Below, piece by piece: positions 23,539 to 35,029 of a stretch of 64,000 nt of DNA (positions are counted from its first letter, which is position 1; the number at the start of each line of letters is the position of its first letter). The notes beneath the pieces were generated by a model. That model was not told where the DNA came from and did no database searches. It saw only the letters and a program-made list of their open reading frames with translations. The translations under genes and the position numbers were made by a program. This DNA comes from Neoechinorhynchus agilis (taxonomy: Eukaryota > Acanthocephala): NCBI GenBank assembly GCA_051530055.1, contig CM121341.1:10850001-10914000 (forward strand), given 5' to 3'.

Positions 23539-23911
23539 TTGACAAAGAATCTTTGCTTGGTTACTGTGGAAGTGACTCGGGGGCCAATAACACTATCTTG
23601 TTCTCCAAAAGCTTTCAACGTTGTAAATATTAATAACCGAAATAAACTCTTGGATAAATGGAATAAAAGATTAAGTTTCGAGGATTTAAAGGAGATAAAT
23701 ATGGTTAAAAAAGTTTTCCTTGAAAGCATACTTTTCTGCTATTTCATGTCTTGAGAGGTCATTTCGAACCCCCCTACCGCTACGCATTCCCTAGACACCA
23801 AGATGGCCGAATTTACAAACAACATAATGAGAATGATTGATCTTCGCATCAGCACTGCCATCCAACATTTGGAATCAGTGGTGGGTCACCCTTCGCAGAA
23901 CTTATGAAAGC
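23539..23911 (+). mobile_element. LINE-A linker and ORF1-like helix, mirror copy
   Basis: Plus-strand copy of 5720-6092: LSFEDLKEINMVKKVF in 23539-23754, then the ORF1-like helix at about 23757-23910. Confidence 0.55.
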
Positions 23912-23914
23912 ATC

Positions 23915-24288
23915 GAGGGTCTTTTGTTGTTTGGTGTAAGTTATTGCTCTAATTCCTTTTAGTCAATACGCATTCACTATTTTTGAGTTCAAATTTTTGT
24001 GCCATTTTTCATTTACATAAGGGATGTTTATGTATCGTTGAGGGTCTTTTGTTGTTTGGTGTAAGTTATTGCTCTAATTCCTTTTAGTCAATACGCATTC
24101 ACTATTTTTGAGTTCAAATTTTTGTGCCATTTTTCATTTACATAAGGGATGTTTATGTATCGTTGAGGGTCTTTTGTTGTTTGGTGTAAGTTATTGCTTT
24201 CATTCCTTTTAGTCAATACGCATTCACTATTTTTGAGTTCAAATTTTTGTGCCGTTTTTCATTTACATAAGGGATGTTTATGTATCGT
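23915..24288. repeat. 125-bp tandem repeat, mirror copy
   Basis: Reverse complement of the three-copy array at 5343-5716. Confidence 0.95.
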
Positions 24289-24405
24289 TTTTCCTCATAC
24301 GATCTCTGTGTTGATCTTCTATTCCAGTAACTCTTGCCTTGAACGCAGCGTGTAATTTGTTTCTGAGGATGTCCACTATTTTTAAAAATATTTTTTTAAA
24401 ATTAA

Positions 24406-26027
24406 GCTCGAATTTACCAAGAATATTACCCAGAGATCAAAGAAGAGCGTCAATATAAATCTCGACCGATTGGAAGACTGTTTTCAGCCAAATTGAGCGT
24501 TGGGGATATTCGTGGAGCGGTGCGCATTCCGTCGTCTGATGAATCTTTCTGTCATGACATCCCTGAAACTCTAATTTTATTACAAGCGAGACATCCACGC
24601 TTGGACGGAAATATCGCCTTGCCTTTTAACTCAACAACTCCGCCGGATACGAATAATTTGACCTCTATTGATGAGATGAAACGGAGCGTTTTCTCCTTTT
24701 CTAACGGATCCGGGCATGATTTAGATGGTCTACGACCTCAACACCTAAAGGACTTGATGTCCTTTACAGCCAGAACTGGAGCTATCTCTCTCGAAAATTC
24801 ACTTATCAAACTTATCGATCGATTCACAATGGGCGGTCTCAGTAAAGTTTGTCAGCAGCTCTTTTTCTCAGCTTCCTTGTGTGCTTTATCGAAAAAAGAT
24901 GGAGGCGTTCGACCCATTGCAATAGGCTGTGCACTTCGTAGACTTACCGCTAAAGTTCTATGTAAACGAATCACAGACAAGGTAGGCGCACAACTTCGAC
25001 TTGCACAACTTGGTTGCTGTACCTCGTGTGGTGCCGAGGCGATCGTTCATGCTCTTCGTAATTATATTGAAAATTCGACCTCGCCAAGTGTTGTGCTTAA
25101 ACTCGACTTCAAAAACGCGTTCAACTCATTGAATCGACGTGCCCTCCTAAATAGGGTGATCGAAAACGTACCGGAAATTTTCCCGTACTTTCAAACAGCT
25201 TACGGCTCAAAGACGCCTCTAATATATGAGAATAATATAATATGGTCGGAGTCCGGAGTTCAACAAAGAGACCCCCTGGGCCCTATCGGTTTCTCAGTCG
25301 CAGTTAATCACGTTGCTAAATCTTTAAAGTCTAAATTCAATGCTTGGTATCTTGACGACGCAACTTTAGGAGACTATCCGGCATTAGTTCTGGACGATTT
25401 TAAAATACTCGTAGAAAAAACCAAAGAACTGGGGTTGCAACTAAATTACGCAAAGTGCCAAATTCTGCTGCTACACATGAAGGAAAAAGACGGGTCAATT
25501 ATATTGGATGAGTTTTCATCGGTTGCACCAGGAATCCGCCAGACCTTAATTATCTCATTGGCAGAATGATCCACTCTACGGCGTTGGATGGGCAAGAATT
25601 CTGGATGTACTGGTGTGTTCGAAGAGAAAACAGAATGTTCCCTGCATAACTCCTACACCACTTTGGGCAGTCCAGCATCTTTAATCCAGGCGCCAGCCGC
25701 CTCTTCCAGGGACGAAACTTTTCTTGGCTGCAATTCGCCACCATTGGGAGCAGTAGGGAGCCAAGGTACTAATCCTACGGAAATCGCAGGTCAGCTGAAA
25801 TCGACTCCGGCATGGCCAATAAAGAGAAGACCAAAACTGAGCTGCCGTCTCATTACCCTCAGAACGAGCCACGAAAAGTTGTTTCCCATAGAGAGGCAAC
25901 CGGAGACTCAAGGGCAGGCTTATTTCTTCGACAAAATATCTCGCTGGCAGTACAACGGGGCAATGCTGCCAGCGTGATGGCGACGGTCGAGGAAGGACAA
26001 AAGCTGGAATTTGGTGGGAGGTGGTGA
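24406..26027 (+). mobile_element. RT-C element, mirror copy
   Basis: Plus-strand copy of 3604-5225. The RT frame is open from about 24406 to 25569 (motifs A, B and C with YLDD); the C-terminal signature is at 25812-26027. The region between is broken. Confidence 0.8.
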
Positions 26028-26220
26028 ATGTAAAGAAAAGTAACCAAATAGAAAACTTATAGAGGCTGTAATTCATTAAATGTCGCTATTCTGTACATTA
26101 AATTAAAGACTTCAGAAGACAGGGTTTAGTCGTTGCGAAATTGGACTTAGAGACGATTGTCAGGAACGCGTAACTTGCTTCCGCTAGGTGATCGTTTATT
26201 TCGTAATGAGATAATGATTG

Positions 26221-27291
26221 CCCGCTTTTTAGAAATATCATAGTATCCTAATTAAAGAATTGAATATTATGCGTATCTAATTTGAATTTCCTCCTTAGTA
26301 GAGTGTTTTTAGAGAGGTTCCATAGAACCGCATCATGCCCACAAATCTTGAAAAAAGAGGTTTGTGAGGAAACTACTGGCCTCAGATGCAAGCCTTTCTT
26401 TGGAATGCATAAATCTAAGTATGAACTATCGCTGGCATGAGAGAAAGTTGGAAAAAGAGGGCAAATAAGCTCGTGGTTATCTGTGGCACGCGAGACCGCT
26501 CGAATCCACTTCCCAGAGGGGTCATTAAAATCCCGGAATAAAAGATCAGCCCCCGAGACCAATAGCCCTTTCAGTACTTCTTTGATATCTCTAAGGTGGA
26601 TTTTCCTAGGTCGAACATAGACATAGTTACTGATAATAACCGGATACTCATAATAACCGGAAAAAGATTGGTTCTGAAGATTGACAAAAGGCCCTGGGAA
26701 AGCAGCTTAGATGGAGGAGTAATGAATGTGGAGAAATTCGAGCCGAGCTGAGCGATAGATTCGGGCAAATCGAACGAGCGACTGGCGCATTTGGCTTATT
26801 GAATGAACATTATCTCGGCATTATGGGCTACGGGGGCTATATCGGGCAAACAAGATCGACCGCCTGCGTTCCACTGCACCAACCTTAGTCATGTCATTAG
26901 ACAGCTCTCCTCCTTTTGATTAAGTCCGAGATACCCTTGGCGCAAATTTTTCCCTGCTCATCGATTATTTGTCGCACGAAGATATCGTCATCGTTCATGT
27001 CGACTACTTCGGTTAAACCAACAGATTCGGACGATTGATCCAGAGGTCTTCAGGCAACTGAAGGTGTGCCTTCGATCGATACTTGATTCATTCGATTAAA
27101 GCTCTGTTGAATGGTTGAGCTGAGGAGACTCAAATGCTTCTCAATGCGTGTTTCCAAATTCCGGATGGGAGTTGCGATTCTCCGATCAACCATCTTCAGT
27201 ACATTCACCGAGAAATCATTCAGAATCCGGTCGAGGTTTGGAGAACTATGGCCGATCGTTGTGTCTGAGTGATTGGTCGGAGGATGAATGA
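26221..27291 (-). mobile_element. LINE-B ORF1 tail and endonuclease, mirror copy
   Basis: Minus-strand copy of 2340-3410. Confidence 0.75.
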
Positions 27292-27365
27292 CAGAACTTG
27301 AAGGTTACCTCAATGGCCAATTAGTGGATATGGATTTCTAGAAGAGCTTTTAAACTTAGACTCTG

Positions 27366-27521
27366 CTCTCATGATACCAAAAAGATTTGGAACTCTTGGG
27401 CAATCTCGGGCCTAGTTTTTTACTCTAGAAGAAGACCCCGAATAACGATTAAAGTACATTATCACTTTCCTAGAAGCTCTGGGCAAACTCCCTTACTCCT
27501 GGAAACAAGCGCTTAAATGGA
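27366..27521 (+). mobile_element. LINE-B RT 3' remnant, mirror copy
   Basis: Plus-strand copy of 2110-2265, with IWNSWAISGLVF. Confidence 0.6.
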
Positions 27522-28232
27522 TAGCGATGATATAACTTTATTACTATCGAATTATAATTATTCCTACACATAAATTATGTCGGTTAATCATCTAATGTTT
27601 TCCTTCAAATAAATCTTATGTATGCATCAGGAGCAGAGCCTCGTGTTAGGATAATTCATTAGTTCGTTCACACAGCACCGAAACTTGGAGTTGAAGATTG
27701 GCAATCTCATTTTCCACATTTGAGTCAAAAATAGAGCTTCCTAGAAGATGTAACAGGTGCAGAGTGATCTCGCAGGATTCAGTTCAATGTCAATTTTCGT
27801 GACTAAGTAATCAAGCTATTGCAATTATAAATTTTATTAGCAACGTTAGACGTCCAAAATCCAATTCGTTAGGGCGCAACGCAGTGACCAATGTTTAAGT
27901 TTTGATGAAATCCGATTTAAATCGGTTATAGAATTTGCTAGTTAAAAATCTCGTAGACTACTGGGATTTGGAATTTACTTTATTTCTCGTGAAAAATACT
28001 GAAGCCAATCCCCTGCACATATCTTTTGCTTTTTTAATTAAAACAGCGCTTTAGAGAGGCCAACTAATTCTTTGGGTTCACTCGAATACGGACATTTGCT
28101 GATAAATACCGAAATTTGCCGGAAAACAAATCGAGTTGTTTACAAAACATTTCAATGTTACGCTCTAATTATTTGTTTATGTTCCGCCTATTTTTCCGGT
28201 TGATGGGTTCTTAGACTCACAATCTCTCGCCG

Positions 28233-28724
28233 ATGCATTTTTGTAATCCTTATTTGGTGCTATATCCGCCTTCAATGACAAACGTTACGATGCCGGAGGT
28301 CTTTATTCATCCGAGCTCATACTTCCATCCTTGTGATCAACAATATTCATTTCAAGCGATGCCACAATTTAATTACAAAATCCAAGCGAATCAACAAAAC
28401 AATTTTGCGTCAAGAGTCTTCAATGGGTTCGTGAATTCCAGTCTCATTGGACTTTGTTTGCAGTTTTATAAGGGTATATTCGTCGATCTTTTGAAAAAGG
28501 AGGAACTTTGCATGCATTATCTCCTTGAAGTTGCTCACAATTCTAGAATACTCGGTACGGCGGAAGGTAATAAAAATGCCGATATTATTACAAAATACGT
28601 TAACGACTACTGCGATCGGAGCGCAAATCGCTTTAATGAAAATAATGACGAGAAACCAAGACGAAAAAAGCACCACAGTAGAAGACGCAATAGAAAAGGA
28701 CGGTCGACCGAGAGTGGAAATTGA
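28233..28724 (+). CDS. Unit U ORF 1, 163 aa (copy 2)
   Basis: Identical to the frame at 907-1398. Basic C-terminal tail; unrecognised family. Confidence 0.45.
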   Translation: MHFCNPYLVLYPPSMTNVTMPEVFIHPSSYFHPCDQQYSFQAMPQFNYKIQANQQNNFASRVFNGFVNSSLIGLCLQFYKGIFVDLLKKEELCMHYLLEVAHNSRILGTAEGNKNADIITKYVNDYCDRSANRFNENNDEKPRRKKHHSRRRNRKGRSTESGN

Positions 28725-28854
28725 ACGTAATACAGTAATCGATAGGCGTGATAGTTTCATAATTTTTTCTAAAATAAAGCATAGTCGCAATTTGAGTATG
28801 TATGGCGGTACCATGTTGAAACATTTATTTCGCGGACGACTCTCGGATCCTTGA
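28525..28854 (+). CDS. Unit U ORF 2, 109 aa (copy 2)
   Basis: Identical to the frame at 777-1106; overlaps U ORF 1 by 200 bp. Confidence 0.3.
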   Translation: MKLLTILEYSVRRKVIKMPILLQNTLTTTAIGAQIALMKIMTRNQDEKSTTVEDAIEKDGRPRVEIERNTVIDRRDSFIIFSKIKHSRNLSMYGGTMLKHLFRGRLSDP

Positions 28855-29115
28855 ATCAAGTAAGCATTGCACATGAGTATCTCGGCTCATCAAGTAAGAT
28901 AAAAATTGAAATCGGTAAGCGTTAACTAGGAAAAATGACACATACAAAAATCAAAGGTTAATATATCATCCGCCAATTTCTTGTTCATGACTGTTGTGCC
29001 GATGACTAGGCGAATCGGGCTCGCTAATTTATCATCGTCAAAGTTAAAAAGTGCAACACTTTTCGTTGTTTTTAAGAGAACTATATCGACTTTAATGACA
29101 CTTACGACTAATCGA

Positions 29116-29364
29116 TCACTTTTTGTCTCGTTTATAATATCGGATCTTTTTTGATTTCCTTATTGTTCTAAACAGTTTAAGCTTTCGCTTTAAAACTCGT
29201 TTGTCGTTTTTACTCAGTGCATCAATTGCTCTCAATGCATATTTAATACTTCTCATTTGAACAATTCTTCTAGTATGTTTAAACAACACGACTTCCAGAC
29301 GGCTCGGTGCGTTTTCGTTCGCTTTACATGTAACCATATCACGACTACTAAGAATAACTGTCAT
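29116..29364 (-). CDS. Small basic 82-aa ORF (mirror copy)
   Basis: Identical to 267-515; lies between U and the Gypsy fragment, on the opposite strand to both. Confidence 0.3.
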   Translation of the reverse strand: MTVILSSRDMVTCKANENAPSRLEVVLFKHTRRIVQMRSIKYALRAIDALSKNDKRVLKRKLKLFRTIRKSKKIRYYKRDKK

Positions 29365-29368
29365 CGAC

Positions 29369-30388
29369 AGATTGCACAGCGGGCATCCTGGACGGGAGGC
29401 GATGATAGCACTTCGTCGATATTATGAATATTGGCCGAAAATGGAGGATGCTATCAAAAGCAAGATAGGAACATGTTCGATGTGTCAAGCGAATCGACCG
29501 AATAAGGCCGAAACGCTACTATTAAGTCGGAATTGGAAAACGAATCCATGGAAGCGTGTACACGTGGACCTCGCTGGCCCCGTCAACGGTATAGTATACC
29601 TTGTACTAGTAGACGCTTGCATCAAATGGCCGCAGGTGTGGACATTAGGGAATAACAGCACTTCCAAAAGAGTGATCGAATGTCTATGAAGTTGTTTTAG
29701 CAGATTCAGAGTGCCTCGGTCCATAGTGTCGGACAATGGACCCCAATTTGTGTCAGAGGATTTCAGAAAGTTTTGTCAAGAGCGTCAGATAAGACACATT
29801 CGTGCGAGCCCCTACCATCCTAGAACTTACGGCCTTGCCAAGCGACATTGAAACGACGGACGCGCAAATTGGGGGAAGGAATGTCGAAGGAGAGTATAAA
29901 TGCTTTCCTGATGGCTTGCCGGAATACGCCTCATGCTACAACCGGAATAGCACCTGCCACAATGATGCTTAAGCCCAACACCGAATCAAGGGTAGAGCCA
30001 CGATTGGCAGCAGCGCGTGATCGGAAGGGATCAGAAAAGAAGATGAGCACGTTCGACGAGGACCAACCGATTCAGTTCAAAGAGGATAAAGCAAGCCCGT
30101 GGGGGTCGGGAAAATTAGTCGCGATAAACGGTCCAGTGTCGTATGGCGTGCAGGACGATAATGGCCGGGAGCGACGGTGCAATACGGATTTCATAAGAGA
30201 AAAGGAATCCAGTTCGGCAGAGGAGAACGAAAAAGTGACACACATAGACCTGGATTCGAATCAGAAGTCACACTACCAGACAGTCCAGTGGAACACATTG
30301 AAGATGAATCGGTCCCACCACGTCGAAGTACATGGACCAGGCGTCGACCTGTTCTACCATACGATTCGTACTTGAGAAAGGGAGAAAT
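29369..30388 (+). mobile_element. Gypsy 3' half: integrase (fossil, B left arm)
   Basis: Parts in order: zinc-binding region (HSGHPGREAM, CSMCQ), integrase core start (VHVDLAGPVNG), core (SDNGPQF; SPYHP) and the C-terminal domain ending in RRSTWTRRRPVLPYDSYL. It belongs to Gypsy, K02A2.6-like. It has several breaks. RNase H and RT are absent: the 5' edge abuts the 82-aa ORF region. The partner copy in the right arm (49037-50077) has about one or two breaks. It is relatively young, given the high similarity between copies. Confidence 0.85.
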
Positions 30389-30500
30389 GTGATGGTAGTA
30401 ATCGATCGGTGACGTGCGTGTGTGGTGCGTGTGAGTGTCCATTGGTGTGCGTGATACGCGTGTTGGTTTTTGGTTTTCGGCAATAAAAACGTTATCAGTT
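30389..30500 (+). mobile_element. Probable Gypsy 3' LTR start
   Basis: Directly after the integrase tail, gggagaaa is followed by TGTGATGGTAG, a typical purine tract plus TG LTR start. A GT-rich stretch follows and then an AATAAA at about 30481. The LTR end cannot be fixed because no matching 5' LTR lies in the window. Confidence 0.5.
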
Positions 30501-30501
30501 A

Positions 30502-30741
30502 ATGGAGACTCCGATATCATCCGAGACCCCGGTAGCAGTGGCAAAAACTGAAAAGGAGATCGAGTCTCACTTCTCTGATCCAGGGCACGAAACACTGTCG
30601 GTGTTGCACTACTCACGCAATAGCTGTCGTTTTTGTGGAGAGAAGATTCACCCGCAATGCAGACCATTAATCGGAAACGACGTTTCCAATGATTTCAAAA
30701 TATTTCTTTTTACATTGATTATTAGAATCAACTCAATATAA
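30502..30741 (+). CDS. 79-aa ORF after the LTR, unrecognised
   Basis: ATG-started frame. The N-terminus is acidic and Thr/Pro/Glu-rich (METPISSETPVAVAKTEKE). The middle has a Cys/His cluster (CRFCGEKIHPQC) that could bind zinc. The last 20 residues are hydrophobic. It is conserved in the other B arm (48665-48904) without change. It may be the start of a gag-like frame of a neighbouring LTR element, or unrelated. No family is recognised. Confidence 0.3.
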   Translation: METPISSETPVAVAKTEKEIESHFSDPGHETLSVLHYSRNSCRFCGEKIHPQCRPLIGNDVSNDFKIFLFTLIIRINSI

Positions 30742-30776
30742 AGAAAATAACTCATAAACTAACAGTATGCCTGTAT

Positions 30777-30794
30777 TAATAATAATAATAATAA
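30777..30794. repeat. (TAA)6 microsatellite
   Basis: The right-arm counterpart at 48603-48629 is about (TTA)9, nine bases longer, so the arms have diverged by slippage since the duplication. Confidence 0.9.
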
Positions 30795-30985
30795 AATATT
30801 ACTCACGTGCATTGCGACGCTTCCGTTCGTATTCGGTACGATGGTAAATCGAATCAACCATCAGCCTCATATATTTCGCGTAATTTTTTTGTCAAAAAAG
30901 TTGTGCTCCGAACAATGATCAAAATGATCAAAATAATCAAGATTCCATTGATCCATGACCTCCGGATGACTATGGAGGGGGAAAG

Positions 30986-32271
30986 ATGGATGTGGATTAT
31001 AAGGTTAGCGATGGGGAAGGTGATTTGGAGGTTATGTTGAAGGATAGCGTCATGAAGGAGGTTGTTTTGGAGAGTAGTGGGCTGTCGATCCCCATCACGG
31101 TGAATGTTCTGATTCAGTGTTTAGAGGTGTTTTTCGGTTGCCGAGAAGGAGAGATGATTTTGTGTTAAAAATTAATAAAGAGGATTTAGGAGATTTAAGG
31201 GCAAGTGATTTAACGAAGATATATTTTTCGGAAGGTTTAAAACCTAATAACTTTAGTGGTGACAGATGATATCCGATTAAAAAATGTTTTAGGACCAAGT
31301 GGGCGGTGCTAATGATTTTCTTGGAAGTTGAAGGAATGAAACTATTTGAGGAGCTTCTTCGTAGTAAAAATATTAGGTATAAAAATATATCAAGGAAAGT
31401 GTCAGTTTTAGTGCTAAACCCTCCGCCGAATATGTCGAAAGATGAGTTTATATTATTCCAAAACACTTTTGGTATTGTGCCAATTAAATATTTGAAAAGG
31501 AGTCCTTCTTCGGAGCCTTATTCCTTACTTGTATCGGGCTCGCAGGATGAGGTAGACAAGGTCCAGGAAAGATATTTTGGTTCTATGGCATATTGGATTA
31601 ATTTCGTATCCCGCCAGTCGGAGTCGATTTATGATTACGTTTTAACTCAATGCACAAATTGCTGCAAATGGGGGCATACAAGTTTCCAATGTGCCAGTCA
31701 GGCTAAATGTATGAGATGTGGTGGCCCTCACAACACAATTAATTGCAGTACTTTGGGTTCAGTTAAATGTGCAAGTTGTTTAGGAAATCATGAGGCATAT
31801 AGGCGTACATGTACGGCAACGGTTAGTTACTGGAAAATGGCGAAGCCAGGTGATTATAATAGTTGGTTTAAACGGAAGGTGGAAAAGGTGGATGGTAGTA
31901 ATATGGGGGAAAATGGTCCTCAAGGAGAGGATAAGGTTAGGAGAAATAGTTTTCAGGTAGAAGATGAGGTTAAGGAGGAGTTAGAAATACTTAAAGAGAG
32001 GGTGGATAATTTAAATAAAAAACTCGAGGAGAAGGATAAAATAATTTGTGATTTATTAAATATGGTTGCTTTGGTCAAGAAGACGGAAAATAGTAAGGAG
32101 GTGGATGAGGTAATTAAACAGGTTCAGGAGAAATTGATGATGGGTAAGAGGTGTGCATCAGGTGAAAAAGAGGATGAACCTGATAATAAGGAGGATGGGT
32201 TGTCATCGCATGGCCCGATTAGAAAGATGGGTAGGCATGTTAATGGTCGGCATAAAAGTCGTTGTCGCTAA
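30986..32271 (+). mobile_element. LINE-A ORF1, nearly intact (B left arm)
   Basis: RNA-binding protein of a non-LTR retrotransposon. The N-terminal part starts at ATG 30986 (MDVDYKVSDGEG) and is frameshifted before the main 321-aa frame, whose first ATG is near 31312. That frame holds a domain with SRKVSVLVLNPPP and SIYDYVLTQC, then Cys/His knuckles (CTNCCKWGHTSFQC, CMRCGGPHNTINC, CASCLGNHEAYRRTC; about residues 114-172), then a coiled coil (EELEILKERVDNLNKKLEEK; about 225-260) and a basic C-terminus. It ends about 10 bp before ORF2. The right arm holds the same frame with two residue changes. Confidence 0.88.
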
Positions 32272-32281
32272 ATATTTTAAA

Positions 32282-34659
32282 ATGTTTAATGTTAATGATA
32301 ATTTACTTACTTGTATGACGAATAATTTTATTTCAATTTCTTATAATGTATCCATAGCCTTGGTTTTGTCAGAGAATATTTGTTTAGCGGGTCGACTAGA
32401 TGATGCGGACGTTATTTGCTTTCAAGAAAGGGGAAATATGAATCTTGTTATTAGAGGCGATATGATATCATTTACATTAATGCCCAGTGGAGGTGGAGTA
32501 ATCCATAATAATATTGGTTTTTCAGGTGGACTACAGTCTTATGTTCATAAGAGATTTAGACCTGAGCTTTTATTTCAGGTAAAGCACGAGTATTTTGCGG
32601 TCCAATTAATAGCGATCAAGGGTATGGGTGATTCATATCGTCTTAGTGGTAGATGGATTATGGCTAATTTATATGTTGCGCCAAGAAGACTTACATGGTC
32701 TAAGAATAACAGAGAGGAGTGGTTTAAGACATGGGATCCAGACATTATTGTGGGTGACTTAAACTCCAACGGGTTGAGTGGTTTCTCACATTGGGACGAA
32801 GAATACATTTTTCACCTCACTCCTTTCCCATTGCTTCATAATTTTACAAAATCTGTAGATTCTTTTTTGGACGTTATATGTAAAAAAAGAGTTAAATATT
32901 CAGGTGAGAGTGTTGGGGCAGTTTCTTGAACAACTTAGGATGGGACTCGATTTGATTATATTTGAGTAGGGAATTATGGATCTTAAATCAAGAGTCGTTT
33001 GGAATGTTTCGATCAGGTTAGTTAATTTTAACAATTGCTTGCGGGCTGATATCTGCAAATTTTCGACTGTAAAATTGGAAAATTTAAATAAGATGATATC
33101 TGTAGCAACTTCGAGGAATTTAGTAATTTTTCGCACATAAGGCGGCACAGACCGTCGAAAACGGCGCGTTCATTTTATCGTAATGCAAGAATTGCAGAGG
33201 AGGCAGGGGGTAATGAAGGTTTGTGGGGTCGGTGAATGATTCGTTTTTACAAAGAAATATTTATTGAAAGTATTAGGAGAGGTAAACTGATAATAAGTGA
33301 GACTAGAGCCTTTTCTAGAATTTCTGGAGTAAACGACTTGTCGGTATCACCGAAGATTTTCGATTTAGTTGGTAAAGATGTAAAGATCGAGATATTGAAG
33401 CGTATGCCTAATCGTGTAACTTTTGAGGACTTATGCAAGATTAATATAGTGAGGAAGTTCATCATACCTAAAGTTAAAGGAAATATTAAATCTCCGAGTG
33501 ATATTAGGTTTATATCGATTCAAAACCCCATCATTTTTCTTATAGAGAAAGTAATAAACGATGAATCAATGGGGATTCTAAGTAGAAGGGATCTTATTCC
33601 GAAATGTTTTCATGGTTTTGTACCGGGAAAGGGAGTGGGAACACTAATTAATGAGTAATGTATTTTACAGAAATCGGTGCTTAAGGTTAATAAGGTTTTA
33701 TTACAGGTTGATGTTAATAAGGCGTTCTACACTATTAGCATGAATTTTATATATAAGACTTTTTTAGACTTGAAGCTCCCCAAGAAGCTTCGTGGTCGTA
33801 TTCAGTTTTTAATGGAATCAAAGGCATATTTTTTAGAGGTTGATCCGTTGAAAAGTCTTTTTTATTCTAAGTTAGGGGTTCCGCAGGGTTCACCATCGTC
33901 CCGACATTATTTTTAATTGGCATGATTGGTATTATTAGGAAATTGAAGAAGTTATCCAGAGTGAGAATTTTATTCTACGCAGATGATATTTTCTTTTTTA
34001 TTTTTCATAAGAAGAAGGAAGTTTTATGTCGCATAGTGGATTCGGTACTATATAAACTTGACAAGTGCTTAGAGGATGCGAATTTAAGCACTAATAGAAG
34101 AAAAACAACGCTTGTCCCTTTGACTGATTCCAATGTGGCTCATAAGCAGTTATATGCTAAATTTTTAGAGGATCCGCGCACTCAAATGATGAAGGTTTCA
34201 AGATGTTCTAAAGTGCTTGGGATAAACGTTCCTTCTACTAGAAGCAGAGTTGTCTCGAACTCGGCTCTAGGATCTACATTTCTCAAAGTTGCAGCAATTG
34301 CGAGGAGGATCAGGTGGTTGGCTGTGATGATATGTCATCCTGTGGAAATTATGAAGACGACTCTGGCTTGCTCATTCTGTTTTTTTGGGAGAGGAAGGCC
34401 GCCCGAGGTGCGGATTGATTTTGGCGTCTGGCTTATACAACGAGTATGGAAAGTTTTGAAAAATTTGGAAATTTCAATAAGAGAATTGGTGGAATCGTTT
34501 TTATGGCGTATTTTTATAACAAAGATTTTGAATTACCCACACGAGAACTGGAAAAGATGTTCTATAAATGATGAACATGCGTTCAACGAGATTGTGAGGC
34601 GGCTGAAAAGACGAGACAGGGAGAAAGTGGATTCTTGGAAAAAGGAGAACGGACTCTGA
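32282..34659 (+). mobile_element. LINE-A ORF2: endonuclease and reverse transcriptase, broken (B left arm)
   Basis: ORF2 starts at ATG 32282. The APE-type endonuclease (32282-32929) has YNVSIAL, DVICFQERG, DIIVGDLNSNG and FLDVICKKRV. After a break, the RT linker (33236-33658) has TFEDLCKINIVRKFIIP and CFHGFVPGKGVG. RT motif A lies in 33677-33916 (LLQVDVNKAF) with motif B GVPQGSP. Motif C (FYADDIFFF) and the C-terminal region (SALGSTF, FFGRGRPPEV) are in 33922-34659. About four breaks separate these pieces. The clade is not certain; the short spacer and ORF order fit a two-ORF APE LINE. Confidence 0.85.
33465..33478. other. Empty target site of the right-arm retroposon
   Basis: Left-arm sequence tacctaaagttaaa is the single, unduplicated form of the target whose two copies flank the insertion at 45519-45918. 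It shows the retroposon inserted after inverted repeat B had formed. Confidence 0.88.
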
Positions 34660-35029
34660 ATTTATATTGTGAGAGCCATTTGTTACTTAGCCTTTTGTTA
34701 TTTTATAAGATGTACTTATTTTATCCGTAATCATACACGTACTCCCCCAATATTTTTTGTTATTGGGCTGCTACAGGGAGGGGAGTCGTGTCTAAAAAGG
34801 CTTCTGAGTATGCCAAATTATCCCGCGGGGAATAATTCTTTTGTTATGTCAATTTGGTTACTTCCTTCCTGATGTCGAGGCTCAGAGATCAGCAATTTAT
34901 TGAATCAGGAGTGGGGGTAACACAGGGAACGGTATTAGACAAGGGAATATGGAGTAGACGAAAATGGTGGATGAGTATTGCTTGTGTCCGATCGGCAGCA
35001 ACGAGAGACTAATGTTCGTGAACATACCA
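34660..35029. other. LINE-A 3' flank, no gene recognised
   Basis: Conserved in the right arm (about 43960-44323) but without a recognisable coding signal; short frames only. It may include the LINE-A 3' untranslated region. Confidence 0.5.

Larger units (their letters stand above)
27678..29006 (+). repeat. Repeat unit U, copy 2
   Basis: Mirror of copy 1, also paired with copy 5 (50439-51768) as the outer end of inverted repeat B. Confidence 0.8.
14816..29630. repeat. Palindrome A, right arm
   Basis: Exact reverse complement of 1-14815. The centre is a spacerless dyad (agttg|caact at 14811-14820) inside gene-free DNA. Because sequence continues normally to the right of 29630, this arm is the better candidate for the real locus if the palindrome is an artefact. 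Its outer 2 kb (27678-29630) is also the outer end of inverted repeat B, so this segment has inverted copies on both sides. Confidence 0.97.

Noticed and set aside
25588-26076. 129- and 131-aa frames on opposite strands near the end of RT-C as separate genes.
   Set aside because: They overlap the RT-C C-terminal signature frame and have no motif of their own.
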